NCBI RefSeq assembly: GCF_025380365.1 | Contig: NZ_JAOCQF010000001.1 | Coordinates: 1,910,245 to 1,974,244 of the forward strand | DNA from: Albidovulum sediminis | GTDB taxonomy: Bacteria > Pseudomonadota > Alphaproteobacteria > Rhodobacterales > Rhodobacteraceae | Reading direction: 5' to 3' | Length of the DNA: 64,000 nt | In this document: piece after piece, positions 53,815-63,932 of the stretch | Layout of the letters: the number at the start of each line of letters is the position of its first letter | Numbering within the stretch: position 1 is the stretch's first letter | Program-made: the position numbers and the translations under genes | Notes under the pieces: generated by a model | Seen by the model: the letters and a program-made list of their open reading frames with translations, nothing else | What the model was told of the DNA's origin: nothing | Databases searched by the model: none

Positions 53815-54720
53815 ATGTCTGTCCCGGATGCCAACCGCCCGCTTCAGGGCATCAGCTGGATGCTCGTCTCGGGGCTGAGTTTCGTGGCCGTGAACGCGAC
53901 CGTCCGGCATCTGGGCACCGCCCTTCCGGCCGCCGAAAGCGCCTTCATCCGCTTTGCGTTCGGCCTTCTGTTTCTGGCGCCGTCGCTTCTCGGGGCGCTG
54001 CGCGCGGGCCTTCCGCGCGCCGCCCTGCTGCTGGTCGCCGGACGCGGCGCGCTGCACACGCTGGCGGTGATGCTCTGGTTCTTTGCCATGGCGCGCATCC
54101 CGCTGGCCGAGGTGACCGCGATCGGCTACCTGAACCCGATCGTGGTCACGGTGGGCGCGGCGCTGTTCCTGGGCGAGCGGATTCACCTGCGCCGGATCAG
54201 CGCGATCGCGGTGGCGCTTGTCGGCGCCCTCGTCGTGCTCCGGCCCGGCCTGCGGGAGATCGCGCCCGGCCACGTCGCCCAGCTTGGCGCGGCGGTCTTC
54301 TTCGGCCTGTCCTACCTGATCGCGAAGCGGCTGTCGGCGATGGTGCCGGCGGCGGCGCTTGTCGCCTTCCTGTCGCTGACGGTAACGGTGGGCCTGGCCC
54401 CATTCGCCGCCGCCGTCTGGATTCCGCCGACGGCCGCGCAGACGTTCTGGCTGAGCATTGTCGCGGTCTTCGCGACCTTCGGGCACTACGCCATGGCGCG
54501 GGCCTTCGCGGCCGCGCCCCTGACCGTGACACAGCCGGTCACCTTCCTGCAACTGGTCTGGGCCACGCTTCTCGGGGCGCTCGCGTTCGGCGAAGGGGTG
54601 GACCCGTTCGTTCTTGCCGGGGGCGGCATGATCATCGGCGCCATCAGCTACATGACCTTCCGCGAGGCGCGTCTGCGCCGCCGCGTGACGCCCCCCGCCC
54701 CCGAGGAGGCGCGACCCTAG
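53815..54720 (+). CDS. EamA/DMT-family transporter
   Basis: 301 residues with about ten membrane helices in two EamA domains: WFFAMARIPLAEVTAIGYLN in the first, FGHYAMARAFAAAPLTVTQP in the second. Substrate unknown. It lies 36 bases after argO on the same strand and converges on choV, with 9 bases between. Confidence 0.85.
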   Translation: MSVPDANRPLQGISWMLVSGLSFVAVNATVRHLGTALPAAESAFIRFAFGLLFLAPSLLGALRAGLPRAALLLVAGRGALHTLAVMLWFFAMARIPLAEVTAIGYLNPIVVTVGAALFLGERIHLRRISAIAVALVGALVVLRPGLREIAPGHVAQLGAAVFFGLSYLIAKRLSAMVPAAALVAFLSLTVTVGLAPFAAAVWIPPTAAQTFWLSIVAVFATFGHYAMARAFAAAPLTVTQPVTFLQLVWATLLGALAFGEGVDPFVLAGGGMIIGAISYMTFREARLRRRVTPPAPEEARP

Positions 54721-54729
54721 CCCGAGGTT

Positions 54730-55784
<1,055 letters not shown>

Positions 55785-55788
<4 letters not shown>

Positions 55789-56645
55789 TTGGCGTCTCCC
55801 TTGCGGAGCATGCGGTCAAGGACGATGGCGATGACCACGATCACGAAGCCCGACTCGAACCCGAGCGCGGTGTTGACGGAGTTGAGCGCGCGCACCACCG
55901 GCACGCCAAGGCCGTCGGCCCCGACCAGCGCCGCGATGACCACCATCGACAGCGACAGCATGATGGTCTGGTTGAGACCGGCCATGATCTGCGGCAGCGC
56001 ATAGGGCAGTTCGGCCTTGAACAGCACTTGCCGCTTGGTGGCGCCGAAGGCCGTCAGCGCCTCGGTCAGCGCCTTCGGGGTATTGGAAACGCCCAGATGC
56101 GTCAGGCGGATCGGCGCGGGTACAACGAAGATCACCGTTGCGATCAGGCCCGGCACCATGCCGAGGCCGAAGAACACGATCGCCGGGATCAGGTAGACGA
56201 AGGTCGGCAGCGTCTGCATCAGGTCCAGAACCGGCTGCATGCCCGCGTATAGGCGCGGACGGTGGGCTGCGGCGATGCCGATGGGCACGCCAAGCCCCAT
56301 GCAGACCACGCAGGACGACAGGATCAGCGTCAGGCTTTCCATCGTCTCGTCCCAGTAGCCCTGATCGAGGATGAACAGGAAGCCGAGACCGACAAGGACG
56401 CAGATCTTCCAGTTGCGCTGGAGATACCAGGTCAGCGCGACGGCCAGCGCGATCAGGACCAGCGGATGAGGCGCCTCGAGCACCCAGAGGATGCCCGCAA
56501 TCAGGCCCTCCATCACGTCGGAGACCCCGTCGAACAGCCATTTGAGGTTGGCCTTCATCCAGTCGAAGATCGCCTTCGACAGCTTTCCGACGGGTATCTT
56601 CTCGTCAGTGACGAGACCCAGCCAGATCTGTGTCAGCCAGTCCAT
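55785..56645 (-). CDS. choW: choline ABC transporter permease
   Basis: 286 residues with about six membrane helices. The permease coupling region has ALTEALTAFGATKRQVLFKAELP. It forms the membrane channel for ChoX-delivered choline. It is 95 bases after choX, separated by a strong intercistronic hairpin, and overlaps choV. Confidence 0.93.
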
Positions 56646-56680
56646 CCTGTCCCCCGCGTTGCGCGCTTGTGTGTGTAAAG

Positions 56681-56707
56681 TTGCGGCAACGGGTTTCGTT
56701 GCCGCAA
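56681..56707. terminator. intercistronic hairpin between choX and choW
   Basis: TTGCGGCAACG (56681-56691) pairs perfectly with CGTTGCCGCAA (56697-56707), an 11-base stem with a 5-base loop. On the minus strand it follows the choX stop by 34 bases. No U-run, so more likely a processing or stabilising element that lets choX mRNA accumulate above choWV. Confidence 0.6.
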
Positions 56708-56740
56708 TCAGTTGGTCCGGGCGTCAGCCCCGACAGGGAG

Positions 56741-57667
56741 TTACTGAAGCGCCGCCGTGACCGCGGCCATGGCGTCGCCGCCGTCCTTCGTCGTCACGCC
56801 GTCGAGCCAGGGGCCGAGCACGTCCTGATGCGCAGCAAGCCACGCCTTGGCGGCATCCATGGGATCTTCGCCGTCGTTCAGGATGGCGCCCATGATCTCG
56901 TTTTCCATGGCCAGCGAGAATTCGAGGTTCTGCAGGAGCTTGCCCGTGTTCGGGCATTCGGCGACGTAGCCCGCCCGCACGTTGGTCGCCACCTCGGCCC
57001 CGCCGAAGTTCGGGCCGAACCAGTCGTCGCCGCCCGAAAGGTAGGTCATCGTGTAGTTGGCGTTCATCGGGTGCGGTTCCCAGCCGAGGAAGATGATCGG
57101 CTTGCCGTCCGCGTTGTGCTTCTCGACCTCGGCGAGCATCCCCTGCTCCGAGCTTTCGACGACATCGAACCCTTCGAGGCCGAAGGCGTTTGCGGCGATC
57201 ATGTCGAGGATCAGGCGGTTGCCGTCGTTGCCGGGCTCGATCCCGTAGATCTGGCCTTCGAGCGCGTCCTTGTTGGCGGCGATGTCGGCGAAATCGGCGA
57301 TGCCGAGCGCGGCACCGGCCTCGTTCGTGGCCAGCGTGTACTTGGCGCCGACAAGGTTCACGCGCACCGTCTCGACCGTGCCTGCATCGCGATAGGGCGC
57401 GATGTCGGCCTCCATCGTCGGCATCCAGTTGCCCAGGAAGACGTCGATGTCGCCTTCGGCAAGGCCGGTATAGGTCACCGGAACGGAAAGAACCTTGATG
57501 TCGGTCTCGTAGCCGAGCGCATTGAGGATCGTCGAGGTCACCGCGGTCGTGGCGGTTATGTCGGTCCAGCCGACGTCTGAGAAGATCACCTTGTCGCAGC
57601 CCTCGGCCAGGGCCGGGGCGGCGGCGAGGAAGACCGCGCCTGCAATAAGGGTCGAACGAAGGGTCAT
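56741..57667 (-). CDS. choX: choline-binding periplasmic protein
   Basis: 308 residues with a signal peptide (about 1-21). The aromatic choline box is fully conserved with the Sinorhizobium ChoX at a constant offset of nine: W34, D36, W81, Y110, N147 and W196 correspond to W43, D45, W90, Y119, N156 and W205. It delivers choline, less well acetylcholine or betaine, to ChoWV. It is the first gene of the leftward operon, with a BetI-like palindrome 19 bases upstream. Confidence 0.95.
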   Translation of the reverse strand: MTLRSTLIAGAVFLAAAPALAEGCDKVIFSDVGWTDITATTAVTSTILNALGYETDIKVLSVPVTYTGLAEGDIDVFLGNWMPTMEADIAPYRDAGTVETVRVNLVGAKYTLATNEAGAALGIADFADIAANKDALEGQIYGIEPGNDGNRLILDMIAANAFGLEGFDVVESSEQGMLAEVEKHNADGKPIIFLGWEPHPMNANYTMTYLSGGDDWFGPNFGGAEVATNVRAGYVAECPNTGKLLQNLEFSLAMENEIMGAILNDGEDPMDAAKAWLAAHQDVLGPWLDGVTTKDGGDAMAAVTAALQ

Positions 57668-57685
57668 CTGGCACTCCCTGTTTTC

Positions 57686-57702
57686 TTGATTGGCGCGTCA
57701 AT
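57686..57702. promoter_or_regulatory. BetI-like operator proximal to choX
   Basis: TTGATTGGCGCGTCAAT contains an imperfect ATTGGC-GC-GTCAAT inverted repeat and matches a second copy at 57820-57836. It lies 19 bases upstream of choX, between choX and the divergent betI. Confidence 0.65.
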
Positions 57703-57819
57703 TAACCGCACCTTAGGCGAGTCTGGCAAGCGGAATCTTTCGTTTCCCGCTGCATCCCGCCCGCAAAGCCTAAGCGATCATGGCGCGTGAGGCAAAGCCG
57801 CAGTGATGCGCGATTTTTC

Positions 57820-57836
57820 TTGATTGACGAGTCAAC
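57820..57836. promoter_or_regulatory. BetI-like operator proximal to betI
   Basis: TTGATTGACGAGTCAAC holds a perfect TTGAC-GA-GTCAA inverted repeat and shares most positions with the choX-proximal copy. It lies 40 bases upstream of the betI ATG, consistent with autorepression relieved by choline. Confidence 0.65.
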
Positions 57837-57876
57837 AAACGGTCTTGTAGCGCTATCGGGAGCAAGGGAGAGCGGT

Positions 57877-58452
57877 ATGCCCAAGATCGGGATGGAACCG
57901 ATTCGCAAGGAGGCACTGGTCCGGGCGACGATCGTCGAGATCGGCCGGACCGGGTCGCTTGACGTGACGGTCAGCCAGATCGCCAAGCGGGCGGGCATGT
58001 CCTCGGCGCTGGCGCACCACTACTTCGGATCGAAGGAGCAGATCTTCTTGGCCGCCATGCGCCACGTCCTGACGCTTTACGGCGCCGAGGTTCGCGGCGC
58101 GCTGACGGCCGCCGAAGGGCCGAAGGCTCGGATCGCGGGCATCATCCGCGCCAGTTTCTCCACCACCAATTTCCGGCGCGAGGTCATCGGGGCCTGGCTC
58201 AACTTCTACGTCCTTGCGCAGACGATCCCCGAGGCCAAGCGGCTGCTGTCGGTCTATCACCGCCGGCTGCATTCCAACCTCTGCCACGAATTGCGCCCGC
58301 TGATCGGCCCGCGAGCGGACGCTGTCGCGCGCCACGTCGGCGCGCTGATCGACGGGGTCTACCTGCGCGAGGCGCTGCGGTCGACCTCGCCCGACGCGAC
58401 TGCGGCGGCCGAAGAAGTCCTGTCCTACATCAAGCTGGAGCTTCGGGGCTGA
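57877..58452 (+). CDS. betI: choline-responsive TetR-family repressor BetI
   Basis: 191 residues. TetR helix-turn-helix at about 25-55 (TVSQIAKRAGMSSALAHHYF) followed by GSKEQIFLAAMR, and the C-terminal ligand domain contains GAWLNFY and ALIDGVYLREAL. GGGAG precedes the ATG at 57877. It is divergent from choXWV with paired palindromes between, and heads a rightward run to betA. Confidence 0.93.
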   Translation: MPKIGMEPIRKEALVRATIVEIGRTGSLDVTVSQIAKRAGMSSALAHHYFGSKEQIFLAAMRHVLTLYGAEVRGALTAAEGPKARIAGIIRASFSTTNFRREVIGAWLNFYVLAQTIPEAKRLLSVYHRRLHSNLCHELRPLIGPRADAVARHVGALIDGVYLREALRSTSPDATAAAEEVLSYIKLELRG

Positions 58453-58457
58453 ATGAC

Positions 58458-59477
58458 ATGACCGCGCCAGCCCAGCCCCTTCCCCGGATTCCCTCGCCCG
58501 CAGAACTGGCAGAGGCCTTCGCCGCGACAGGTCGAGTCACGGTGCGGACGCCGCTCATTTCCTCGCCCGCGCTGGCCGAGGCGGCGGGTGCGACCCGCGC
58601 CTTCGTCAAGGCCGAATGCCTGCAGACCGCGGGATCCTTCAAGATCCGCGGCGCGACCTGGCGCCTGACGCGGCTGTCGCCGGAGGAGCGGCGGGCCGGT
58701 GTCGTCGCCTATTCCTCGGGCAATTTCGCGCAAGGTCTGGCTGCGGCGGGCCGGGCAGAGGGCGTGCCGGTGACCATCGTCATGCCCGTCGACGCGCCCG
58801 ACGCAAAGCGCCGCGCGACCGAGGCCATGGGTGCCCGCGTTGTCCTGTCCCATCACGGCGACCGCCCGCGGGAAGAGGCGGCATCTGCCCTTGCGCGCGA
58901 GATCGCGTCGGCCGAGGGACTGGTCCTGCTGCACCCGTTCGACGATCCGGCGATCGTCGCGGGCCAGGCCGGGGCGGCGCTCGAAGCCCTTGAACAGCTT
59001 GCGGAACTGGGCGCGCGCGCCGATGTGGTCGCCTGCCCGGTCGGCGGCGGTGGCCTGATCGGCGGGGTGTCGCTCGCCTTTCGCGCGGCCGACCCCGACG
59101 TTCGCCTGATCGCTGTCGAACCCGCGGGATACGACGCGATGGGGCAATCTCTGGCCGCGGGGGCGCGGCGGCGCGTCGCCTCGGGCACGGCCACGATCTG
59201 CGATGCGCTGCAGGCGACCGAACCCGGCGCCGCGCCCTTTGCGGCGGCCCGTCATGCCGGCGTGACCGGCCTTGCGGTCGGCGACGACGAGGTGCGCTGC
59301 GCCATGCTTTTTGCCTTCGAGCGGCTGAAGATCGTGGTCGAACCTTCGGGCGCGGTGGCGCTTGCGGCGGCGCTGGCGGGCCGTCTGCCCGTCGCCGGAA
59401 AGAACCTGCTGGTCTTCGCGACCGGCGGCAACGTGGCCTTCGAGGGCTTTGCCGCCCTGGTCGGCGAGAAAGGCTAG
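58458..59477 (+). CDS. PLP-dependent serine/threonine dehydratase-like enzyme
   Basis: 339 residues, fold type II. The PLP lysine is K62 in AGSFKIRGA, the phosphate-binding loop is [11 protein letters not shown], and [11 protein letters not shown] contacts the substrate carboxylate. It lacks the C-terminal ACT domain of biosynthetic IlvA, so it is catabolic or acts on a modified hydroxy amino acid. It sits 5 bases after betI and 10 before betA, where betB is often found, so a role tied to choline or betaine-derived serine/glycine metabolism is possible. Confidence 0.82.
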   Translation: MTAPAQPLPRIPSPAELAEAFAATGRVTVRTPLISSPALAEAAGATRAFVKAECLQTAGSFKIRGATWRLTRLSPEERRAGVVAYSSGNFAQGLAAAGRAEGVPVTIVMPVDAPDAKRRATEAMGARVVLSHHGDRPREEAASALAREIASAEGLVLLHPFDDPAIVAGQAGAALEALEQLAELGARADVVACPVGGGGLIGGVSLAFRAADPDVRLIAVEPAGYDAMGQSLAAGARRRVASGTATICDALQATEPGAAPFAAARHAGVTGLAVGDDEVRCAMLFAFERLKIVVEPSGAVALAAALAGRLPVAGKNLLVFATGGNVAFEGFAALVGEKG

Positions 59478-59487
59478 GAACGGAACG

Positions 59488-61143
59488 ATGGAAGCGGATT
59501 ATGTGATCGTGGGCGCGGGGTCGGCCGGCTGTGCCATGGCCTACAGGCTGAGCGAGGCGGGACGATCCGTGATCGTGATCGAACACGGCGGGTCGGACGC
59601 CGGCCCCTTCATCCAGATGCCGGGCGCGCTGTCCTATCCGATGAACATGCCGATGTACGACTGGGGCTTCCGCACCGAGCCGGAGCCGCACCTGGGCAAC
59701 CGGACGCTGGCCACGCCGCGCGGCAAGGTGATCGGGGGCTCGTCCTCGATCAACGGCATGGTCTTCGTGCGCGGTCATGCGCGCGACTTCGACCACTGGG
59801 CCGAAAGCGGCGCGGCGGGCTGGTCCTATGCCGATGTGCTGCCCTACTTCCGGCGGATGGAGACCTGGCACGGCGGCAACGGCGAGCCGGGCGAGTTCCG
59901 CGGCACCTCCGGCCCGCTGCATGTGACCCGCGGGCCGCGCACCAACCCGCTTTTCCATGCCTTCGTGGAAGCGGGCCGTCAGGCCGGCTACGAGGTGACG
60001 TCGGACTACAACGGGCAGAAGCAGGAAGGCTTCGGCGCGATGGAGGCGACGATCTTCAAGGGCCGTCGCTGGTCGGCGGCCAACGCCTATCTGAAACCCG
60101 CACTGAAGCGGCCGAACTGCACGCTGGTGCGGGCCTTCGCCCGGCGCGTGGTGATCGAGGGCGGCCGTGCCACCGGGGTCGAGGTCGAGCGCGGCGGGGC
60201 GGTCGAGGTGATCCGGGCGCGGGCCGAGGTGGTGCTGGCCGCCTCCTCGATCAACACGCCGAAGATCCTGATGCTCTCGGGGATCGGCGCGGCGTCCCAT
60301 CTGGCCGAACACGGGATCGCCGTGGTGGCGGACCGGCCCGGCGTCGGCGCGAACCTGCAGGATCACCTTGAAATCTACATGCAGTTCGCCTCGCGACAGC
60401 CGATCACGCTTTACAAATACTGGAACCTGTTCGGCAAGGCATGGGTCGGCGCGCACTGGCTGCTGACCGGGGGCGGCATCGGCGCGTCGAACCAGTTCGA
60501 AAGCTGTGCCTTCATCCGCTCAGACAAGGGCGTCGACTATCCCGACATCCAGTATCACTTCCTGCCCATCGCGGTGCGCTATGACGGCAAGGCGGCGGCC
60601 GAGGGGCACGGGTTCCAGGCCCATGTCGGGCCGATGCGTTCGAAGTCGCGGGGCGCGATCACGCTGAAGTCCGCCGACCCGAAGGCCGCGCCGCGGATCT
60701 TCTTCAACTACATGTCGCATCCCGACGACTGGAGCGAATTCCGCAAATGTGTGCGGCTGACCCGCGAAATCTTCGCGCAGGAGGCCTTTGCGCCCTTCGT
60801 CCGGCACGAGATCCAGCCCGGCGCCGCGGTCGCGAGCGACGCGGAGATCGACGCCTTCATCCGCGAGCACGCCGAAAGCGCCTATCACCCCTGCGGCACC
60901 GCGCGGATGGGCAGGCGCGACGACCCGATGGCGGTGGTCGACCCGGAATGCCGCGTGATCGGGGTGGAGGGGCTGCGCGTTGCCGACAGCTCGATCTTCC
61001 CGCGGATCACCAACGGCAACCTCAACGCCCCCTCGATCATGGTGGGCGAAAAAGCGTCGGACCACATCCTCGGCAAGGGCACGCTGTCGCCGGCGAACTC
61101 GGAACCTTGGACCAGCCCACACTGGCGCACGGCGCAGAGGTAG
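59488..61143 (+). CDS. betA: choline dehydrogenase
   Basis: 551 residues, GMC oxidoreductase family. FAD-binding motif [20 protein letters not shown] at the N-terminus, the GMC signature [19 protein letters not shown], and the active-site His at about H467 in HPCGTARMG. It oxidises choline to betaine aldehyde, passing electrons to the respiratory chain. The betaine aldehyde dehydrogenase gene betB is not in the window. The ATG at 59488 is chosen on homology; the open frame upstream lies in the dehydratase gene. Confidence 0.94.
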   Translation: MEADYVIVGAGSAGCAMAYRLSEAGRSVIVIEHGGSDAGPFIQMPGALSYPMNMPMYDWGFRTEPEPHLGNRTLATPRGKVIGGSSSINGMVFVRGHARDFDHWAESGAAGWSYADVLPYFRRMETWHGGNGEPGEFRGTSGPLHVTRGPRTNPLFHAFVEAGRQAGYEVTSDYNGQKQEGFGAMEATIFKGRRWSAANAYLKPALKRPNCTLVRAFARRVVIEGGRATGVEVERGGAVEVIRARAEVVLAASSINTPKILMLSGIGAASHLAEHGIAVVADRPGVGANLQDHLEIYMQFASRQPITLYKYWNLFGKAWVGAHWLLTGGGIGASNQFESCAFIRSDKGVDYPDIQYHFLPIAVRYDGKAAAEGHGFQAHVGPMRSKSRGAITLKSADPKAAPRIFFNYMSHPDDWSEFRKCVRLTREIFAQEAFAPFVRHEIQPGAAVASDAEIDAFIREHAESAYHPCGTARMGRRDDPMAVVDPECRVIGVEGLRVADSSIFPRITNGNLNAPSIMVGEKASDHILGKGTLSPANSEPWTSPHWRTAQR

Positions 61144-61228
61144 CGTCAGCGCCGGGGCCGAAGCGTCGTATTTTGTGCCTCCGTCCGATTTGCTAGCATG
61201 ACGCCCGTGCGGGATTGCGGAGGCAGGG

Positions 61229-61768
61229 ATGGACGAGACGGTGCGCGAACTGGCCGAGCGCCTGCTGAGCCGGGGCTATGAGGATCTGCCCGAACGCGAG
61301 CAGCGCGTTCTGCGGCGGATCGCGTCCCGCGCCGCCATCTCGCGCAACGTCAACGAAAGTTTTCACGAACGGCTGACGATGGGCCAGCGCATCGCCGACC
61401 GCGTCGCGGCCTTCGGCGGGTCCTGGACCTTCATCCTGCTGTTTGCCTGCGTCATCCTCGGGTGGGTCGGGGTGAACGCCTGGCTGTTGACCGTGCCGCC
61501 CGATCCCTATCCGTTCGTGTTTCTGAACCTCATCCCGTCGATGCTGGCGGCCGTGCAGGCGCCGGTCATCATGATGTCGCAGAACCGACAGGCGGCCAAG
61601 GACAGGCTGGCCGCGGCGCATGACTACGAGGTGAACCTGAAGGCAGAGCTTGAGATCATGCGCCTGCACGAAAAGCTCGACGCGCTGCGGCAGCATGAGC
61701 TGGTGGAGCATTTCCGCACGCTCGAGGCGCGCATCGAGGCGATGGCCGACCCCCGGCGGCAGTCCTGA
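61229..61768 (+). CDS. DUF1003 membrane protein
   Basis: 179 residues. Two membrane helices (about 66-86 and 96-116) with the family sequence GSWTFILLFACVILGWVGVN, then a C-terminal coiled coil (AAHDYEVNLKAELEIMRLHE). Family function unknown. A sequence TAGCAT at 61194 could be a -10 element for its promoter. It converges on pabC. Confidence 0.85.
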   Translation: MDETVRELAERLLSRGYEDLPEREQRVLRRIASRAAISRNVNESFHERLTMGQRIADRVAAFGGSWTFILLFACVILGWVGVNAWLLTVPPDPYPFVFLNLIPSMLAAVQAPVIMMSQNRQAAKDRLAAAHDYEVNLKAELEIMRLHEKLDALRQHELVEHFRTLEARIEAMADPRRQS

Positions 61769-61773
61769 GCCGG

Positions 61774-62400
61774 TCAGCCGGCGGCGACCGCCGGAATGAG
61801 ACCGCGCAGCGCATTCCCGATGAAGACCCGCGCGCCGAACAGGTCGTCGCGCCGCAGCACCGCTTCCCGCGCCCGGCCGGAAGCGAGAAGCTCCGCGCGC
61901 AGCACCCCGGGCAGAAGCCCGCAGGACAGGGGCGGCGTCAGCAGCGCCCCGTCCCGTTCGACGAAGACATTGGTGATCGTCCCCTCGCAGACCTCGTCCC
62001 GCTCGTTGAGAAAGATCACCTCGTCCAGGCCCTCGGGCAGGGTCGTGCGCACCCGGTCGTAGATCGCGCGTTCCGTCGTTTTGTGACGCAGGAGCGGCGC
62101 GTCCGACGCCAGGCGTTCCGCCGCAAGCCCGACCATCCACCGGGCCGGGCCGGGGGACAGCGGCGCGGTCGTCACCTGCGCGTCACCCGCGCGGCCGATG
62201 GTCAGGCGCACCCTGAGCGGGACCGGCCCCTTCACCTCCGCAAGGACTGCGGCAATCCCTTCGCCGTCCCAACGAAAGCCGAGGGCCGAGGCCGAGGCCC
62301 GCGCCCGCGCCAGATGCGCCTCCAGCCGCAGGAAGCGCGCGCCGTCCCAGCCAAAGGTTTCGATCAGGCGGGTGCCAGGTCGGCAAAGCGGGCTTTCCAC
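61774..62400 (-). CDS. pabC: class IV aminotransferase (4-amino-4-deoxychorismate lyase-like)
   Basis: 208 residues. Class IV PLP fold with the lysine in LLRHKTTERAIYD, followed by EGTITNVFVERDG and LSCGLLPGVLR. Shorter than typical PabC (about 270). The GTG at 62400 has AGGAGG 6 bases upstream and overlaps pabB by 37 bases. With pabB it would release pABA for the folate pathway. Confidence 0.85.
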   Translation of the reverse strand: MESPLCRPGTRLIETFGWDGARFLRLEAHLARARASASALGFRWDGEGIAAVLAEVKGPVPLRVRLTIGRAGDAQVTTAPLSPGPARWMVGLAAERLASDAPLLRHKTTERAIYDRVRTTLPEGLDEVIFLNERDEVCEGTITNVFVERDGALLTPPLSCGLLPGVLRAELLASGRAREAVLRRDDLFGARVFIGNALRGLIPAVAAG

Positions 62401-63494
62401 AGCGCCTCCTCCCATTCTCCGTCGGCGGTCGAATCGATCACGATACCACCCCCCACGCCGAAGGTTGCCATGCCCTCGCCCATCGTCAGCGTGCGGATCG
62501 CCACGTTGAAGGCCGAGGCGCCATCCGGACCGATCCAGCCGATCGCGCCGCAATAGACGCCGCGCGGGCCGGCCTCAAGCTCGCGGATGATCTCCATCGC
62601 CCGAATCTTGGGGGCGCCGGTGATCGAACCGCAGGGAAATAGGGCGCGGAACAGGGCAGAAGGCGTCGTGCCGGGCAGCAGTTCCCCGGTCACGTGGCTG
62701 ACCATCTGATGCACTGTCGCATAGCTTTCGATGGCGTAGAGCGCGGGCACGCGCACCGACCCGACCCGCGCGATGCGCGAGATGTCGTTGCGCAGGAGAT
62801 CGACGATCATCAGGTTTTCGGCGCGGTCCTTTGCGCTTTCCTGCAATCCAAGCTTCAGCGCAGCGTCATGGGCGGGGTTGGAGGCGCGGGGCGCGGTGCC
62901 CTTCATCGGGCGCGTCTCCATCCGCCCCGTGGCGTCGGTGGCGAAGAACAGTTCCGGCGAGCGGGACAGGATCACCGGCGCGTCGGGAAGGGCAACCACG
63001 GCGCCATGGGCGACCGGCTGGCGCTGCCGCAAGGCCCCGTAGATGCCAAGCGGCGTGCCCGAAGCGGCGACGGTCATCTGCATGGTCAGGTTGACCTGGT
63101 AGACATCGCCCGCCGCGATGTAATCCCGCACGCGGCGGACCGCCCCGGCATGCGCGGTCCTGTCCCACGCCGGGACCGGATGACCAAGCGCGGCGCCCGG
63201 CGCCTCGGCCCCCGCCTGCGCCAGCGCCGCGACGGCCGATACGGGCGCGTCGTAGACACCGAAGTGCAAGAGCGGGCCGCCGGGCCGCGCGGGCATCAGC
63301 GGCGCGAGCTTCGGTTCAAGCGCGAGGCCCAGTTCGTAGCTTGCATATCCCGCGAGCCAGGCCCCGCCTGCCCGCGCCGCGTCAAGCGCATCCAGCGCCG
63401 CGTCAACCTCGTGAGCCGCATCGGCGCGGATCACGCGCGCCGGGCCGGCAAACAGCGCGGCTTCGCCAAGGGGTCCGTTTTCAAGAAGGATCAT
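62364..63494 (-). CDS. pabB: aminodeoxychorismate synthase component I
   Basis: 376 residues, chorismate-binding fold. Signature segments are SPELFF, TRPMKGTAPR, VDLLRNDISR and SITGAPKIRAMEIIRELE. It converts chorismate plus ammonia to aminodeoxychorismate. About 80 residues shorter than E. coli PabB, with a reduced N-terminal domain. No glutamine amidotransferase pabA is in the window. Confidence 0.93.
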   Translation of the reverse strand: MILLENGPLGEAALFAGPARVIRADAAHEVDAALDALDAARAGGAWLAGYASYELGLALEPKLAPLMPARPGGPLLHFGVYDAPVSAVAALAQAGAEAPGAALGHPVPAWDRTAHAGAVRRVRDYIAAGDVYQVNLTMQMTVAASGTPLGIYGALRQRQPVAHGAVVALPDAPVILSRSPELFFATDATGRMETRPMKGTAPRASNPAHDAALKLGLQESAKDRAENLMIVDLLRNDISRIARVGSVRVPALYAIESYATVHQMVSHVTGELLPGTTPSALFRALFPCGSITGAPKIRAMEIIRELEAGPRGVYCGAIGWIGPDGASAFNVAIRTLTMGEGMATFGVGGGIVIDSTADGEWEEALWKARFADLAPA

Positions 63495-63615
63495 CGGTCG
63501 ACTTGGGCACCCGGTGCCGGATGGGTGGGGCAGGTTCGCGCGGCACCCTCGCCCGCCCGCGTCCGCTTCGCAAGCATGCTCACGCCGCTTTTGCGCGCAT
63601 TCGCGGCGTTTGCGA

Positions 63616-63631
63616 TTTGACCCGTGTCAAA
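63616..63631. promoter_or_regulatory. FNR/Crp-type palindrome upstream of the DUF465 gene
   Basis: TTTGAC-CCGT-GTCAAA is a perfect 6-4-6 palindrome with the TTGA-N6-TCAA frame of FNR-like sites. It lies 60 bases upstream of the DUF465 ATG, a usual distance for activation. It suggests oxygen- or redox-linked control by FnrL or a relative. Confidence 0.5.
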
Positions 63632-63690
63632 GTGGCCCGCCACGGCGCCCACTAGGATACTAGCGAAGACATGGATGACAGGAGAACGCG

Positions 63691-63930
63691 ATGTCCAACA
63701 CCCCGCACGAACTGGCCGAGGAATTTCCGGGCCTGGTGGAGAAGATCCACGAACTGAAGACCGCCAATGCCCACTTCGCGCGACTTGCGGACGAGTACCA
63801 CGACCTCAACCGACAGGTGCACCGGGCCGAAACGAATGTGGAACCGGTGGATGGCATGACCGAGACGCTGATGCGCAAGAAGCGCGCCGCGCTCAAGGAC
63901 GAGATCGCGAAGATGCTCGCCGACGCCTGA
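63691..63930 (+). CDS. YdcH/DUF465-family small protein
   Basis: 79 residues, almost wholly helical, with the family pattern LVEKIHELKTANAHFARLAD then YHDLNRQVHRAE and LRKKRAALKDEIAKML-like C-terminus. Cytosolic; function unknown. CAGGAGAACGCG precedes the ATG. An FNR-like palindrome lies upstream. Confidence 0.9.
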   Translation: MSNTPHELAEEFPGLVEKIHELKTANAHFARLADEYHDLNRQVHRAETNVEPVDGMTETLMRKKRAALKDEIAKMLADA

Positions 63931-63932
63931 GG

